NCBI GenBank assembly: GCA_025617745.1
Contig: CM046858.1
Coordinates: forward strand, 36,969,119 to 37,033,118
Reading direction: 5' to 3'
Origin: Heliocidaris erythrogramma
Taxonomy: Eukaryota; Echinodermata; Echinoidea; Camarodonta; Echinometridae
DNA length: 64,000 nt
The stretch's first letter is position 1, and the number at the start of each line of letters is the position of its first letter. Shown piece by piece: positions 43,240 through 55,567 of the stretch. The translations under genes were made by a program, and so were the position numbers. The notes beneath the pieces are model-generated. The model worked only from the letters and a program-made list of their open reading frames with translations, did not search any database and had not been told where the DNA came from.

Positions 43240-43467
43240 CTATCTTCGTTTCCATATTCCTTCCGATGTTATGTTGAATGTATCGTGAGCTATTATCCTT
43301 GTTACTCGAACATCGTATTGAATCGGCTTATCTGAGCATCTCTCACCAAAGGTATGCACCGGCTTCATCCAGTTAAGGAATTGGTTTACGGATAATGGCT
43401 CTTTAAGATAAAATGGAACTGAAATATTTTGATATTTGACAGTTTCAACGGCCACTTGTAATCGCAC
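43240..43467 (-). pseudogene. Receptor first-domain fragment
   Basis: A 76-codon open stretch without an ATG reads VETVKYQNISVPFYLKEPL, then FLNWMKP and a HDTFNIT segment. It aligns with the first Ig-like domain of A2 (AKTVWSGQNISKKFYLQDPL, LVWTKD). There is no signal peptide and no downstream domain, so it is a relic of a further paralogue. It lies just left of copy B, where a unit neighbour would be expected. Confidence 0.55.
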
Positions 43468-43765
43468 ACGTCATCTTGCGAAAATGACTGGTTGAAAAGA
43501 GCTTGCACACAAATAACATATGTGAAAGCTCGCAAAAGCAGGTTACTGGGCCTTTGTAACATTTTAAAGGCCTGATGATATGCTCTATGGAATAAACCCT
43601 TTTAAGAACAAATCCTGCTTAACATTGATGACGAGTGACTCATATTCTACCGAATCTTACAAGACAAGCAAGAGTGAATAACTCCTACTGGATGGGCTAT
43701 CTTCAGGTAGGAAATATATTTGAATACATGTCTACCTGGAACTATGCGAAAAACGTATTACGTTA
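43468..43765. other. Spacer up to the copy B boundary
   Basis: No gene. Similarity to copy A begins at about 43766. Confidence 0.4.
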
Positions 43766-45384
43766 CCGAAATTTTGACCACAATCAGCACATGAATATCT
43801 CTCTATTTTAAGAGACTCCCAATACTCTCATAGTTTTCTCTCTAGAGACGAGCATGAGAGTATCGATTGCACTTGTGGCAATACATCATCATTCTAGTGG
43901 CAGGAATTGACATGTAGTTTTAATGGTCTGCGATCTTAATTTTGTATTTTTGAAACGATTTCCGGTAAACAGAAACAAAATCCAACTCATCTTGCCATGA
44001 AACCAAAAGAGTCTCGAGTATTTTCACGATTAAAACCCTTGCTACCAAACTAATTAATCTTCTTTCTATTCTTTAAAATTTAAAGTGATCAAATAGTTAT
44101 ATCAACATTATTTTTTTTTTTCTTTGATGACAGGAAATAGTCATGAGTGGTTGTACTTAAATTTGTTGTTCCATAACAGAGTTAAATTAATTCTCTGTAC
44201 ATGAGTATTAGTGCATCTTTTATTCAAAGTAATTTTAGAATTCAGGGGCAATTCCTCAAAACCTATATTGAAAATGGAAGAATATCTGGTCATACACATA
44301 CACATTCGTCGCACTCATATATCAATGATTCCATTCTTTTTTTCTTTTCTGAAAAGAGAGTTGGAAGGAAATAAAGGAAAAAATATATATATAAAAATAA
44401 AAGAACGACACATGTTTTGGAATAAAACATACTCCATTTTCAGGCATAATTTTACAACAAATTTAACTTCTATATATACTCTCTGGTATTCCGAGCAGAG
44501 ATAATGTAAAAGAGCCTTAGTTTGCATATCAACAGCCTGTGATCATGAAGATATTGAAACTTATAGGCCCGTTTTCTTGAAAGCGGTTTCAGTCAAATCC
44601 ATGGTCCAATTTATGGCTTAAATCCCCGATTGAGACCACGGATTCAAAATTGTTATTCTCAAAAGTGGTTTTGATTTAGACCACGGATTATATCTACGTC
44701 ATAATCATTGTTCAAGAGAGATAACTCTAACAGTTTGACAAAACATACCATTAAAACAAGGTTTTAATATATGTTGTTATTCCGCCAAATTAGGCCTACA
44801 TATATGTAATTATTTTTTTTTAAATTTAATCCGTGGTGCACATTTTAGTTTGAACGGTATTGCAGAAATAAATGATAAACCGATTATACGAATTCCCCCC
44901 CCCCCAAAAAAAAAAATAAATAAATAAAAAAAAAATTAAGGTCTAAAATATATATCGCATACGTGTAACAAATGTCAAGGATTGGATTTCCTTTATATAC
45001 TACTATTATTTTATTAATATTACATACTAACTGCCTTCGATGATTAACGTGAGGGGGAATTACAATTACCTTGTTTTTTGACGTCAATATACTTTTGTGT
45101 CTTAGCCTCTTCCAAAAGGATTTATTGTTATATTTCATTTGCATATCATACATATTTACAAAGACATAAAAGATACAGATAATGCTTTGAAAACTATAAT
45201 AATCATGAATTCATTAAAAAACCCTCCAATATATCAAATATGTTCTTGACTTTCTTTGACATTGAATTGCATAATGAGATAAAATCACTGATCAACCTCT
45301 TCTGATTATGATGTAAATTACTTAAGCTGTATTTTACATTATAGTTGAAGCAAATTGAGGAAAGATCTGGACCGTGTCATTTAT
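43766..45384. other. Noncoding 3' flank of receptor B1
   Basis: Counterpart of 12125-13900, with small indels. The conserved ACTCTCAT/ATGAGAGT stem is present near 43823-43861. No gene. Confidence 0.5.
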
Positions 45385-45484
45385 TTACAAATCACCATCA
45401 TTTGTCGATCCAGTATTAGGATCAGTATTGGAGTTACCGTACGTATGATCATTGTTCCGGAAAGACGAATCTAGACCCTCCTGC

Positions 45485-47482
45485 TTAGCTTTGAAAGAAC
45501 TCCTCTCCAGGAGGTTTTGGGTCATCATAATCCGACTCCAAAGATTTCATTTTCTTGGTCTTTCGGCTCATGTCTGGTTTAGAGTACAGATAATCTGGCT
45601 TTGTTGTATTTCCCGGGTTGTTGTTAACCAATGGATCCTCTTTGTTTGGATCGAATGATGGCGAAGATAATTCTTTCATGTTCAGTGGATCATAATAAAA
45701 ACCTTCATGATCACTGTCTATTGGAAGGGAACGTACGAAAGATTTTGAATCCGAAACTTTGGTACCGGTAGTTGTCGAAGTGCCTTGGACATCATCAACT
45801 GAACAATATGTACTGTCGGGGTTTGATGTTGTAGAAACAACTGCACGTGGAATGTCCTCTCTGATTATTTTCGTTTTACGGTGAGTATCTACTTTAAGCA
45901 GTTTTTCAGTGTCTTTAACACTAGAATTGTTCCGATGAACGCTACATTTCTTATCCAACCCTTCCAAATTACGCCGCAAAGGGAGGGTTGGAGGCCCGTT
46001 TTGCCAATTAGAAGAGAACGACAACTCGTCTTGGTTTGTGCAACCCTCGTTCCTGTCTTGTTGTCGTTGATGAGTGATATGCATGGTAGAATGGAGCAGC
46101 TCAGTAACCCTGTCAGGTTGAGGAGGTTGTGTCGGTAAGACCGCCATATCAACAGACTCTGTTCCTAGGTTTACCATTCCTGCCGTAGTAACCATGGGGA
46201 TTCCTTCATCCGAATCATCTTTCAAACGGCATCGCTCTTTTCTAAGAACATTCTGGTAGCATTTGGCGAAACAACCACAGATGCTGAACGTCAATGCCAA
46301 TGCAGATAGAACCACTACTGAATATAGCAATATATTATCATTTTGGCTCTCTGGTGACACAGTTGTTGCTAAACAAATATGAGGAAGTGAATCTTTCGAC
46401 GTGCCAGTGTTCAAATAAGTTTCAATGCCTTCCTCATTTTCACAATTTAAAGTAACAACGAATTTGTTTGACCCTTCAAGTTTTGGTGAAATGGAGATAT
46501 TGTATTCCTGTTCTTCTTGTAATTCTAACATCATAATGTCACCTACTATCATTTGGAAATGATCTTTATTCTCCAAACAAATAAAATCAATATGCTTGAT
46601 ATCCGACAAAGAAATCTCAGCTGAATGATTCAGTGGAAGGAGATAACTACCAGTAGTGTACCAACATGATATGACTTTTGTCTGTTTTATTTCAGACCAT
46701 TCGAAAACAGCAGATTGGTATCGGTTTTTTCCAATAGAACGAGCGTGTATGGTAGGAAAAGCACATGTTTTATTCTTGACCCCCCTGTCATTGGAAACAG
46801 CACACTCGCTCGGCATGATCTTTTCGTCGAATATGTTTTCAAGATCAACGTACGCACTGAATTTATTCGTTAGACTACAATCACCGTTGTAGTTCGTTTC
46901 AGACGTTTCATATTCATACAGCACCCGATTTCCTGCTACAAGTCGCACACGATCCCCTACGTTCACTTGCACCCATTGACAAGACATCTGTAATCTTGCA
47001 CTTTCTTTGATGAACATCGCAGAACAAATAGGTGCTGTATCTTCAACGGTTAAATTCAGGATAACGATTGTACAAAGTGACTGTGGCCCCTGTTGAATCT
47101 TGACGACATGCTGTCCAGAATCGTTTTGTTCAGTGAACGCAATAAACATAACAAAATTGGTTTCATTCAACTGTCTTAAGTTATAACGACGAGCATTGAG
47201 AGATGCATCGATAGGACATTCCAAAGAACGGTTGCTCAGATATTCACATACTGACACTCCTTTTGTCCACACAAGCGACTGAGTATCAGCAAAATCATCT
47301 TTCAGGTTAAATCTAAGCGAAATATTCTGTCCATTCACAGCTTGTATTGAATGTTCCTGCTGCCGGTTACACCATAAAGTAGTACCATCTTCAGAAATAG
47401 TCTGTTGGATCAAACATTGCAGAATAAAAAAGAATAAAAATATTCTCCATTCCACAGTTAAGCTCCTCTGTAATATTGCCAT
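45485..47482 (-). CDS. Receptor B1: A1 paralogue with shortened tail
   Basis: 665 residues, colinear with A1 from the same AAAATGG start. The signal peptide, Ig-like domain (FTEQNDSGQH), domains two and three, transmembrane helix and most tail motifs are kept: STYCSV, FYYDP, LYSKP, DYDDP. An 8-base deletion at about 45488 shifts the frame after GEEFFQS. A stop follows at once, and the distal HTYGNY motif is lost; the old stop lies at 45385-45387. In domain three the Cys pair seen in A1, A2, B2 and A3 is Trp-Ser (46694-46699), which may change folding. It still reads as a full receptor with an ITIM-like site. Functional status is unknown. Confidence 0.8.
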   Translation of the reverse strand: MAILQRSLTVEWRIFLFFFILQCLIQQTISEDGTTLWCNRQQEHSIQAVNGQNISLRFNLKDDFADTQSLVWTKGVSVCEYLSNRSLECPIDASLNARRYNLRQLNETNFVMFIAFTEQNDSGQHVVKIQQGPQSLCTIVILNLTVEDTAPICSAMFIKESARLQMSCQWVQVNVGDRVRLVAGNRVLYEYETSETNYNGDCSLTNKFSAYVDLENIFDEKIMPSECAVSNDRGVKNKTCAFPTIHARSIGKNRYQSAVFEWSEIKQTKVISCWYTTGSYLLPLNHSAEISLSDIKHIDFICLENKDHFQMIVGDIMMLELQEEQEYNISISPKLEGSNKFVVTLNCENEEGIETYLNTGTSKDSLPHICLATTVSPESQNDNILLYSVVVLSALALTFSICGCFAKCYQNVLRKERCRLKDDSDEGIPMVTTAGMVNLGTESVDMAVLPTQPPQPDRVTELLHSTMHITHQRQQDRNEGCTNQDELSFSSNWQNGPPTLPLRRNLEGLDKKCSVHRNNSSVKDTEKLLKVDTHRKTKIIREDIPRAVVSTTSNPDSTYCSVDDVQGTSTTTGTKVSDSKSFVRSLPIDSDHEGFYYDPLNMKELSSPSFDPNKEDPLVNNNPGNTTKPDYLYSKPDMSRKTKKMKSLESDYDDPKPPGEEFFQS

Positions 47483-48542
47483 TTTGCTTTGAGCAAAATT
47501 ATTTCAATAAACTTTGTTTTACCAAGAAATCCTAGTCACCTGATGATGAGGCCCTTGTTCTATTTTCTCATAAAGAAACTGGATAATGAGTGTCACAGTA
47601 GCCTGTGTTTTATTATCATGATAGGATTATGAAAGAATAATAATGATCGGAATAAAGAGGAGGGGCTTCATGAAGTGTTTCTGGTATGACCACTTTCCCG
47701 GATCACAATGTCTCTCATTAATTAACCACGGAAGCGACTTTTCAAGGGGAGGACCCATGGCTTAGAAAGTAAAACTAACATATTTCTTTGTTTGGTTCAC
47801 TTTCAAAGGGAACAATGATACACGAAAATACATTATGGAGAATCCGAGAGCTACTTTTCAAATTTGTTTTGATAGTCATTATGTTTGCTCCCCAGCTATT
47901 TTTAAAACGAACAATGTATTGTTGATTGATGCATTCCTCTCTGATCATTACACGAAACTTGTATTTATTACTTTCTAACTTAATAAGAGGGTGATTTCGA
48001 TAATCATTACAATATGAATGTCGTTGTTATCGTCCATATCTCAGTAAATTACTTTCGGTTTTACACTTTGCATTACTATCCCGTCGTCGCTTTTGAAGCT
48101 AACCCTTTTCAGACAGCGTGTTGTTTCTTTATACGATGTAATTGCAAATATCTAGTGTAATAAAACCCCTTCCTTCAATTATATAGAATCAGTCCAGGTG
48201 TGAAAAAACAGTTTATTAACGAATGGAAAAGGTTGTGTTTGGAGGAAAGCAATAAGAATATGACATGCTTCGAATCCCCTACTTCGTGATCTACAGTCCG
48301 GTGACTTATCCACTAGACGAAAAACACCTCTACACTAATCAATAAACCTTAATATTTTTCGCGATGACGCTAGTTATACAGCGAAAAATGAATTTTCGGT
48401 TATGGCTTATGTATAAATCTATGCCAAAGTTTTGTGTCTTAATGATTGTTATCTTCGAAATCCCTAAACAAAACAAGGCGGATACTTTTGTCTCGATGCT
48501 CTTTTCCAAGGTAGAACAAAATGTTTGGGTTTAAATCAAAGC
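47483..48542. other. Spacer between B1 and B2, with empty LINE site
   Basis: Colinear with A1 upstream plus A2 downstream sequence. The join at about 48270 (GACATG then CTTCGAATCCCC) is the pre-insertion form of the site occupied by the LINE at 16861 in copy A. No gene. Confidence 0.7.
47765..47776 (+). promoter_or_regulatory. Degraded ISRE-like site upstream of B1
   Basis: GAAAGTAAAACT sits where A1 has GAAAGTGAAACT, one change from the IRF consensus. About 285 bp upstream of the B1 start. Confidence 0.25.
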
Positions 48543-50514
48543 CTAACTAGGTGTATTTATATACAGTTCACTTGCAAATTCATCGGTAGGACGTGGTACA
48601 CTGTTGCCATACATATGGTAAACATCATCGGTATTCTGGACAGATGGATGTAGGTCATCCCCCTGAACGAGATTGCTTTGAAAGAACCCATCTCCAGGAG
48701 GCCTTGGGTCATCATAATCCGATTCCACGGTTGCCTTATTCTTCATTTTCTGGCTCATGTCGGGTTTAGCGTACAGCGCCTCAATGTCTGGAGTTGGTAA
48801 GTTGGTAGTCATCATATCATCTCTAGATGTCTTCTGCTGAGGTGATGAGGGAAATAGCTGATTCATATTGTACGGCGAATGACTGGGTGCTCTCGTATGG
48901 ATGCCTTCGACATCATCCATTGAACAATACGTACTATCTTGGCACGGTGTGCTAGCACTCGCGAAGGGTGCATTTTGCTGCCCAGTGCTTCTAGTGCAGG
49001 CCCTAGGCCGGCATCCAGAGTCACCTAACAGTACAGAACATGGCGCCATATTTTCTTTTTTTAAAGCAATGCTCCTCTTCGTCCGATGGGCGCTGATTAA
49101 AAACAGGCCTTGGAGACCCGGAATCCCCAGCTTGTTGAGGTGTTTGAACTATTAAGGTCGTCATTACTCGGTGCCCTCCATCGTCGTCTTCCGTTGCAGT
49201 AAAACTTCTCTGAGGATCATGTACCCCTTCCCCTCTCACAAGATAATGATGTTTACCAGGGGCACTGTAGTAGCACTTCGTAATGCAAGCACCAATGATG
49301 AAAGCTACCCCTGAAGCTGCTATTGCTGCCACTACTATCAGAAAATCCTGTTTTTTTGACGTCACGGTCGGAGATGTCTCCGTCGCCTGAGTAGAGACAC
49401 AAACTTTCGCACTTTCTGTAGAAGGTTCATCCAGTTTATTTGATGTAGAATGAAGACTTGTGAAAGTCATCGTGATGTTTATACATTGTTGGTTTTCTCT
49501 TGAATCATCGTATGAAGGTTTTGAAATTTTGTATTTGGCATATTTGTTAATAGTCAACATTTTAATACTGCGAACAGTCATATTTGAGTCATTTTCCTTC
49601 CTTCCACAGATGAAGAATATTTCACCTACATCGTATTCTAGCTTTGAATTGACAGTAAATTCATTGCCATCCCCGTAAAAGAGTAGTGGAATGGGTTTAC
49701 TTGGGTTGGCGACGCAACAATGAAAGTCAACACTCTCATCAATGTGTTCATTTTGAATTGGATACGGTGTGACCGGGGTGAATTCACACACTTCTGTCAC
49801 TTTCCCGTTCCCATGAGAAACAACACACTTTTCAGGTACCGAAATTTCATCAAACATCTTATCAAGGCCAACGAGAACGCTGAATCGATGGGTGATGTTA
49901 AAGGAACCATTTAAATTAAAATCTTGGATCTGATGTTTGTACAGGGTTTCATTGCCCACTTCAAAGTGTGCTTGATCCCCTTCGTTCATTTGCAACCATT
50001 TACAACACATCTCTAATCTTCCAGCACTCTTATCCAGAAGTGTTGAACATATCGGTTCTGGAGTATCGACAGTTAAATTCAATATGAGAGCCGTGCAGAG
50101 AGACTGTCTACCTTGGTTAACTGTGACAGCATAATGTCCTGAGTCATTTTCCTTTGTGTAATCAATAAACATTTCAAATGTTATATTATCGACTTCTACC
50201 AGTCTGTAACGGCTTACTTCAAAATCCGCACTGCCTTTATATTCTAAAGGAAATTCATGTGGTTTAACCCGCGTTGTCTCGTCTTTTGTCCACACCAGCG
50301 TTTGGGATTCAAGTAACGGATCTTTCAAATAGAATTTTTTAGAAATAATTTGTCCGCTCCAAACTGTATTTACCTCTTCTTGCACCTTGCCACACCAAAA
50401 CGGATTATCATCATCAGATGATGTAACGTGGAAAATATATTGTGAAATAAACAATAAGAAGCAAATTTTCCGTCCAAGACTAAAACGACGTTGAGACATT
50501 TTGAAAGAGTCCAT
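48543..50514 (-). pseudogene. Receptor B2: A2 paralogue, frameshifted before the tail motifs
   Basis: It starts MDSFKMSQRR with context ACCATGG. Frame one carries the signal peptide, Ig-like domain (ENDSGHYAV), domain two (CSTLLDKSAGRLEMCCKWLQ; MSC is MCC here), domain three with the CC pair, transmembrane helix (LIVVAAIAASGVAFIIGACI) and proximal tail. It stops at 49021. A T7 run at 49056-49062 replaces T6 in A2 (21208-21213). The rest of the tail is intact in a second frame (48543-49049): STYCSM, LYAKP, DYDDP, VYHMYGN, ELYINT. As read, B2 encodes a membrane protein without tyrosine motifs. A homopolymer sequencing error could produce the same picture. Confidence 0.75.
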
Positions 50515-50840
50515 GGTAAATATTTTCAATATCGAAGTCGTTATTTCGATGCGCAAGCCTAGCCTTTGACTACACAAAAAATGAAGAAACAAACAGAACC
50601 AATCGAATTCGATATAGAGAAGTATGTGCAGCGAAGCTACAAAAGTTAGAAACGGAGAATGGCGTAGAGTTGTAATTCTTGTTCAACTTGCACATTGGGA
50701 TGAAGTTAAACTAAGGGCGGGAAATAGTAAATGATTGATAAATCGATGATAAGTGTAGCTGGAATGCAAATGCAGAAATGACACGTTGTACGACAGGCTG
50801 ATAAAGTAATGTAACGAATCACGTTAATAGGTGTTCGATG

Positions 50841-50918
50841 GGCGGAGCGTCGTCAAAGCCATAATGCTTTTTGCTCATACGATCGCCTCACAAACTCAAC
50901 CACAGTGTATATAATAGA
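50841..50918 (-). promoter_or_regulatory. Candidate B2 core promoter: TATA-like and GC boxes
   Basis: Counterpart of the A2 promoter: plus-sense GTATATAATAG (50907-50917) and GGGCGG near 50841. The TATA-like element has a small length change relative to A2. Confidence 0.3.
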
Positions 50919-50979
50919 ATCATAATCTGACTGCAAAAACTCTTTGGAGGTCAGGGAAATCTTTCCAGGGTTAGCTAAA

Positions 50980-51410
50980 GTGGGTGGCGACAAAAAAAGA
51001 AAAGAAAAAAAGAATCGCCAAACGTTCAAAATTCGCTCAGTATGGGGTTATGGGGCTCCAGTTTCCCTCCATAATTCCCTGACAAGCAAAGAAAAAAAAA
51101 AGGTCTTCATTCGAAAAGGAGGGGCGCAATCGAGAAAATGGCGGATCGTCTATGGTCAAAATTCATACTTCTCTTCCAAAATGGGGGGGGGGGGGGGGGG
51201 GGGCTGGGGCCGGAAGTGACCCCCCCCCCCGGATCCGCCAATGCCTGAACCCATCACGTGGTAGTTTCAGCTTTTGCGACGTACAGATCTAGTAGCAGCA
51301 TATCGCTGCAATATTTGTCTTAACTCGTTCATTGCAGCACTATGTTCACTGCGTCTTTAACATGTGACTTTTAGCATGAATCATTGGTTCCGTTTTAATA
51401 GTCTTTAAAC
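50980..51410. other. Copy B-only segment with 20-base poly(G)
   Basis: No counterpart in copy A. It contains AAAGAAAAAAAG stretches, a G run (about 51183-51203) and a C run (about 51220-51229). No gene. Confidence 0.45.
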
Positions 51411-51773
51411 GTCACGTAATGGCCACCTCGGAGTTCTTTGAATCTCAAAACTTTTTTTTTATATTTTCGTGAAAACTGCAATTGAGAATGAAATCCAGGT
51501 AGAATGTAACAAAATGGCTTTAAAAGAGCTTGAAAAGACGGATGTGATACAATGAGGAAACGCGTTGAAAAATAGCCCCTAAATAATACCATGTGAGGAA
51601 GAGGAAATGGTTCTATTTTAGTCTGAAGCTTTCTTTCAAACGAAATCTGCTATGGAATGGAACAGCACTATGGTAACATTGAATGTTGTGTATTCAGGTC
51701 AAATATATTTCGAAGCCCGTATCAAGGAAATGGAGTCTGTTCCTGTTCATGCTTTGGATAAAGACAGGTTTAA

Positions 51774-52708
51774 AGATCACATTACAAGAACATCACAAAT
51801 ATGGCAATTAATGTATCACTAGAAACTGGGAAGCTTACAGATGGCAGTCGTATAAGTTTTATGTCAACTGCGTATCTCATGATTATAAAAACAACATAAG
51901 CTCTTCTAAGCATCTGGAATATCCGAGGATTCGCCAGAAATATAGCGATGTTTTTATGTCGTCACACTAGGGATCGATCCTGCTTAAGCAGACGACGTCC
52001 TATAATGAATGAACGTAATTGCAATGCAATTATTTATCAAATTATAAAGAGTTTGGTATATTTAAACCTTATTTCACACCATTCTAAAAGGGAAAGTGAA
52101 ACTGATTCTGATAACTAAAGCCGTTTGATTGTAAATACACAGGAGAAGGGTCAATGATCAATGAAATAAACCCCATTTTCAAATTGAAAAGCCCTCCGAA
52201 TAATACACGAATGGCATTCGTTCCCTCTTGAAACGCCGAACATGCTCCGGTGCAAGCAGCTGAAAATACAATGGCGTCTTATTTTGTTTACAAGTGACTG
52301 ATTCCTTTATTTTTTTCAACGCTGCATTTTTCATTAAAATAATACCATACACGAAGTTAAGAGTGAGGTAACAGACTAACATTAAGACTGACGTTAGTCA
52401 AGTAAGAGAAATAAGTGAAGAGGAGATGACAAAACAGGCACTGAAAAATGTGTAAGATGTTATGGGACATCGTCTGCTTAGACAGGACTGGGCCCTGGTG
52501 TGTCGTCACACATCTCAGCAGCGTTCGAGGAGCTCTTCAGCTGCTATATCGGGGGGCTGTATTTTACCGTTTTTTAATTGATAATAATCATTACTTCAAA
52601 TGTTTCCAAGAGTTGAATTTGGATAACCTTGTTTAATTTATGCCATCTATGCAATAAACAGTATTAAGCCAATATTTACTTTAATGGAATTTTCTTGTAA
52701 TGTGATCT
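51774..52708. mobile_element. 935-bp MITE with TTAA duplication, present only in copy B
   Basis: The inverted ends are AGATCACATTACAAGAA. TTAA flanks both sides (51770-51773 and 52709-52712). Copy A has the empty site (AGATTTAAGACACC, about 23987-24000). Subterminal inverted similarity includes GCTTAAGCAGACGACGTCC versus GGGACATCGTCTGCTTAGAC. No transposase ORF. Confidence 0.9.
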
Positions 52709-53139
52709 TTAAGACACCGTTCAACATTATGTAATGTTATGTAAGGACATAACAGGAGTAATTAAAACATTTGAAAACAATTTTATTTAGATAATGACCA
52801 GGGATCTAAATTACTTTCTCCATTCAAGTTTAATACTCTATTGAAGAACAATGAAAAAAAAAGAAAGCGACCTTAAGAACTGTTTAAGCTTATGAAAATT
52901 ACGCATAGGATGCTTTTTTTATTCCCTCATTGATAAGCTGTCAAATTAATTTATTCCTTAGCAATTAAGAAATTCAAGTAAAAATATTTGGCTTACACTT
53001 TTGTGGCATTGTCAAGTGTCATGCTATAATGGAGTAATATTAAATATTATTTAATTTGATGGATGAACGCATAATTGAATATACATTGTAGGCATTTTTA
53101 TTTATTAAAAATTTTCGCCGTATAAGTCTACGGGTTGTA

Positions 53140-53945
53140 TGAAGACCACTTTCTTAATCGATAATGATGATAACGATAATAATAACAATAGTAATAATTA
53201 TGTATCATTTACCCAGGGTAGCCTTATTAGTATAATACACTGTTTTTCCTGAAGGCACTGCAATTACCCTGGATGGGATAACATCGAAGAGTTTGTGGTG
53301 TCAGTGCACCTGAATCAACACTCTCCGCTATGGGTAGAGTACATATGGGTAGAGTATATGGGTAGAGTATATAGAAGAGTAGCGACATGGACGTCTGACT
53401 TTTCTGGACACAAAATGGCGTTCGAATTCTTTCTATTGAGAACACCGAGGTGCTCATCGGAATTGAATAGAAATGTTACGTGATAGTGGACACAAAATGG
53501 CGTTCAAATCACAGGTTGTCGTTACTCTTCTATATGAAGGTACTCTAGCTGTTGATTGAGACGAACGCCATCTGCGGTTGGATTTGGTGAGAACAGGTTC
53601 AACATGGTTCACATAAGTAACTCTGCTCTCCCCCTTTCTCTCATGTGTTAAATCGACGAAATTTGATATCATGTTCAGAGTATACAAAATATAAAAATCT
53701 CCTTCTATGAGGTCCCTTATTTGGGAAGTATCCCGGCGATAACGAAAGTTAAGAAGGCTGAAAAGCGGCTAAACATAACTCTCGCCGAATCGCAGCTAAA
53801 ATAATGGAAATATACTGAGATAATACAAACCCATAAAAAGAACACAAACAAGCTCACTTCAGGCGAGGAGTAAAATCAAAAGCAATAAGATTATTAAACT
53901 TCATTTGCCTTCTTAAAATTTACAGAGGGCAGATCCTATTAAATT
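53140..53945. other. Copy B-only segment with short repeats
   Basis: It replaces about 140 bp of copy A. GGACACAAAATGGCGTTC occurs twice, TGGGTAGAGTA three times, and AGAAGAGTAGCGACA pairs with TGTCGTTACTCTTCT. It looks like a decayed hairpin element. No gene. Confidence 0.5.
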
Positions 53946-55567
53946 AAATATGCAGTTTGGATGTTTGTATAACAAATGACATGTTTTCCTACTTTATATT
54001 ATTACAATCAATTTCGTTATTCGCCTGTGACAATTTGCATTTGACCTTTTCAACAGGAATCTATATTGCTTGGCCATTTAATAATCGACAATTCAATTGT
54101 TAAAAACTTGGACTTTGCATGAAAAGAAGCAACAGTTTAGAACCCCTCACCCCCCCCCACCCCCCCAAAAAATAAAAATAAATAAATAAATAAATAAAAA
54201 ATTTTAAAAATCCTATGCCCTCTCTGTTTTCCACGAATATTTATTTACTGACATGCAACCGTTTGATATCAACATTAATTTATTCGCCATTTTGCATCAC
54301 AGATGGGCAAGAAAAAAGAGGTAATGAAGTTTTATACAGCCCGTGTTCCCAGGTTCTCTGTCCAAAGAATAACTCTTTCACATCACACTGGTTGTAAGTA
54401 TCAAAATGCTGGAACTCTCTTAGACCACCGCGAAAAAAATCTCGTCCAAAAAGACGTTTCCGTGGAAAGAATATTGATTAATGCTTACCATGATGACATC
54501 CCATAACAGAAATCACGGGGTGAGATCTTGAAAACTATGAAAGTAAAATTTTGTATTAGGGTTAAGGCATGGGGGTTGCAGGTAGTAATCTGTTGAAAAT
54601 AACCTAATAATAATCTGCTTTCGTTCAAGCCTTGGCATTTAATTATGGCTCCAACGAATTAATTGTATCCCCCGGCAGAATTCCGAAGGATCCGTTGGAT
54701 TCAGCAGCGCTTCGCCGCACATGGGCCAGAATGGCTCCAAAGTGCACCAAAATTCATATTCACTGGGTTTTATTTAAAATTTTAACTTAGATGATGTTTC
54801 CATGGGTATTCAGACCCGTAGAATCCAATGAAAATATTTTCAAATACCTATGACGTCATTAAAATACCGATTTCTAATTGGCTGCCAAAATTCAATGGAA
54901 AATAAGGTATTTCTCGTATTACGGTGATTTACCTACTTCAGAAAATTGATGATGCGATCTCTATATGCTTGTATATCAAAAAGTGAAAACGGTGTTAACT
55001 TAAAGCATATGGCACGTAAGAGTAAAAACTAATAAAATAATAATATTCATCTAACTGAAAAATGAGTTATTAAATTAAGTTTTAAAAAAAAAATGAAAGA
55101 GCGCCTTCTGCAGCCTTGATAACTTGGCGAAAGAGAAACTTACCTGAATCACTGAAAAGTAATTCTATAGGTAATATCGAGTTACTACTACTGACTGATA
55201 AAATCCATGTATATTTTAAGTCCCTTTGCCCTAATGTTTATACTGTCAGAAGAGTGAATTATTTCGAAAAGCCTTCGCCTTGAAATATTCACTGAAGCCA
55301 CTGTGAATTACTCAGAATGTTGGGTCTGTAAAAAAAACAACATAGAAAACATTTTGAGAGCTGGGTTTTGGTGTTCGACAAATTTTGATACAAATCATAC
55401 TTTCTCCAAAGGTTTCAAAATTATATAAATATAAAACAACCGGTATGAATTTTAAACTACATGACAGTCATTAATCGCACCCTCTCAACAATGGGTCTAT
55501 ATGTCCTAACTAAACAGTTCCAAAGCCTTGAAAAAAAATCGAAAAGTAGAGGAAAAATGTACATGTA

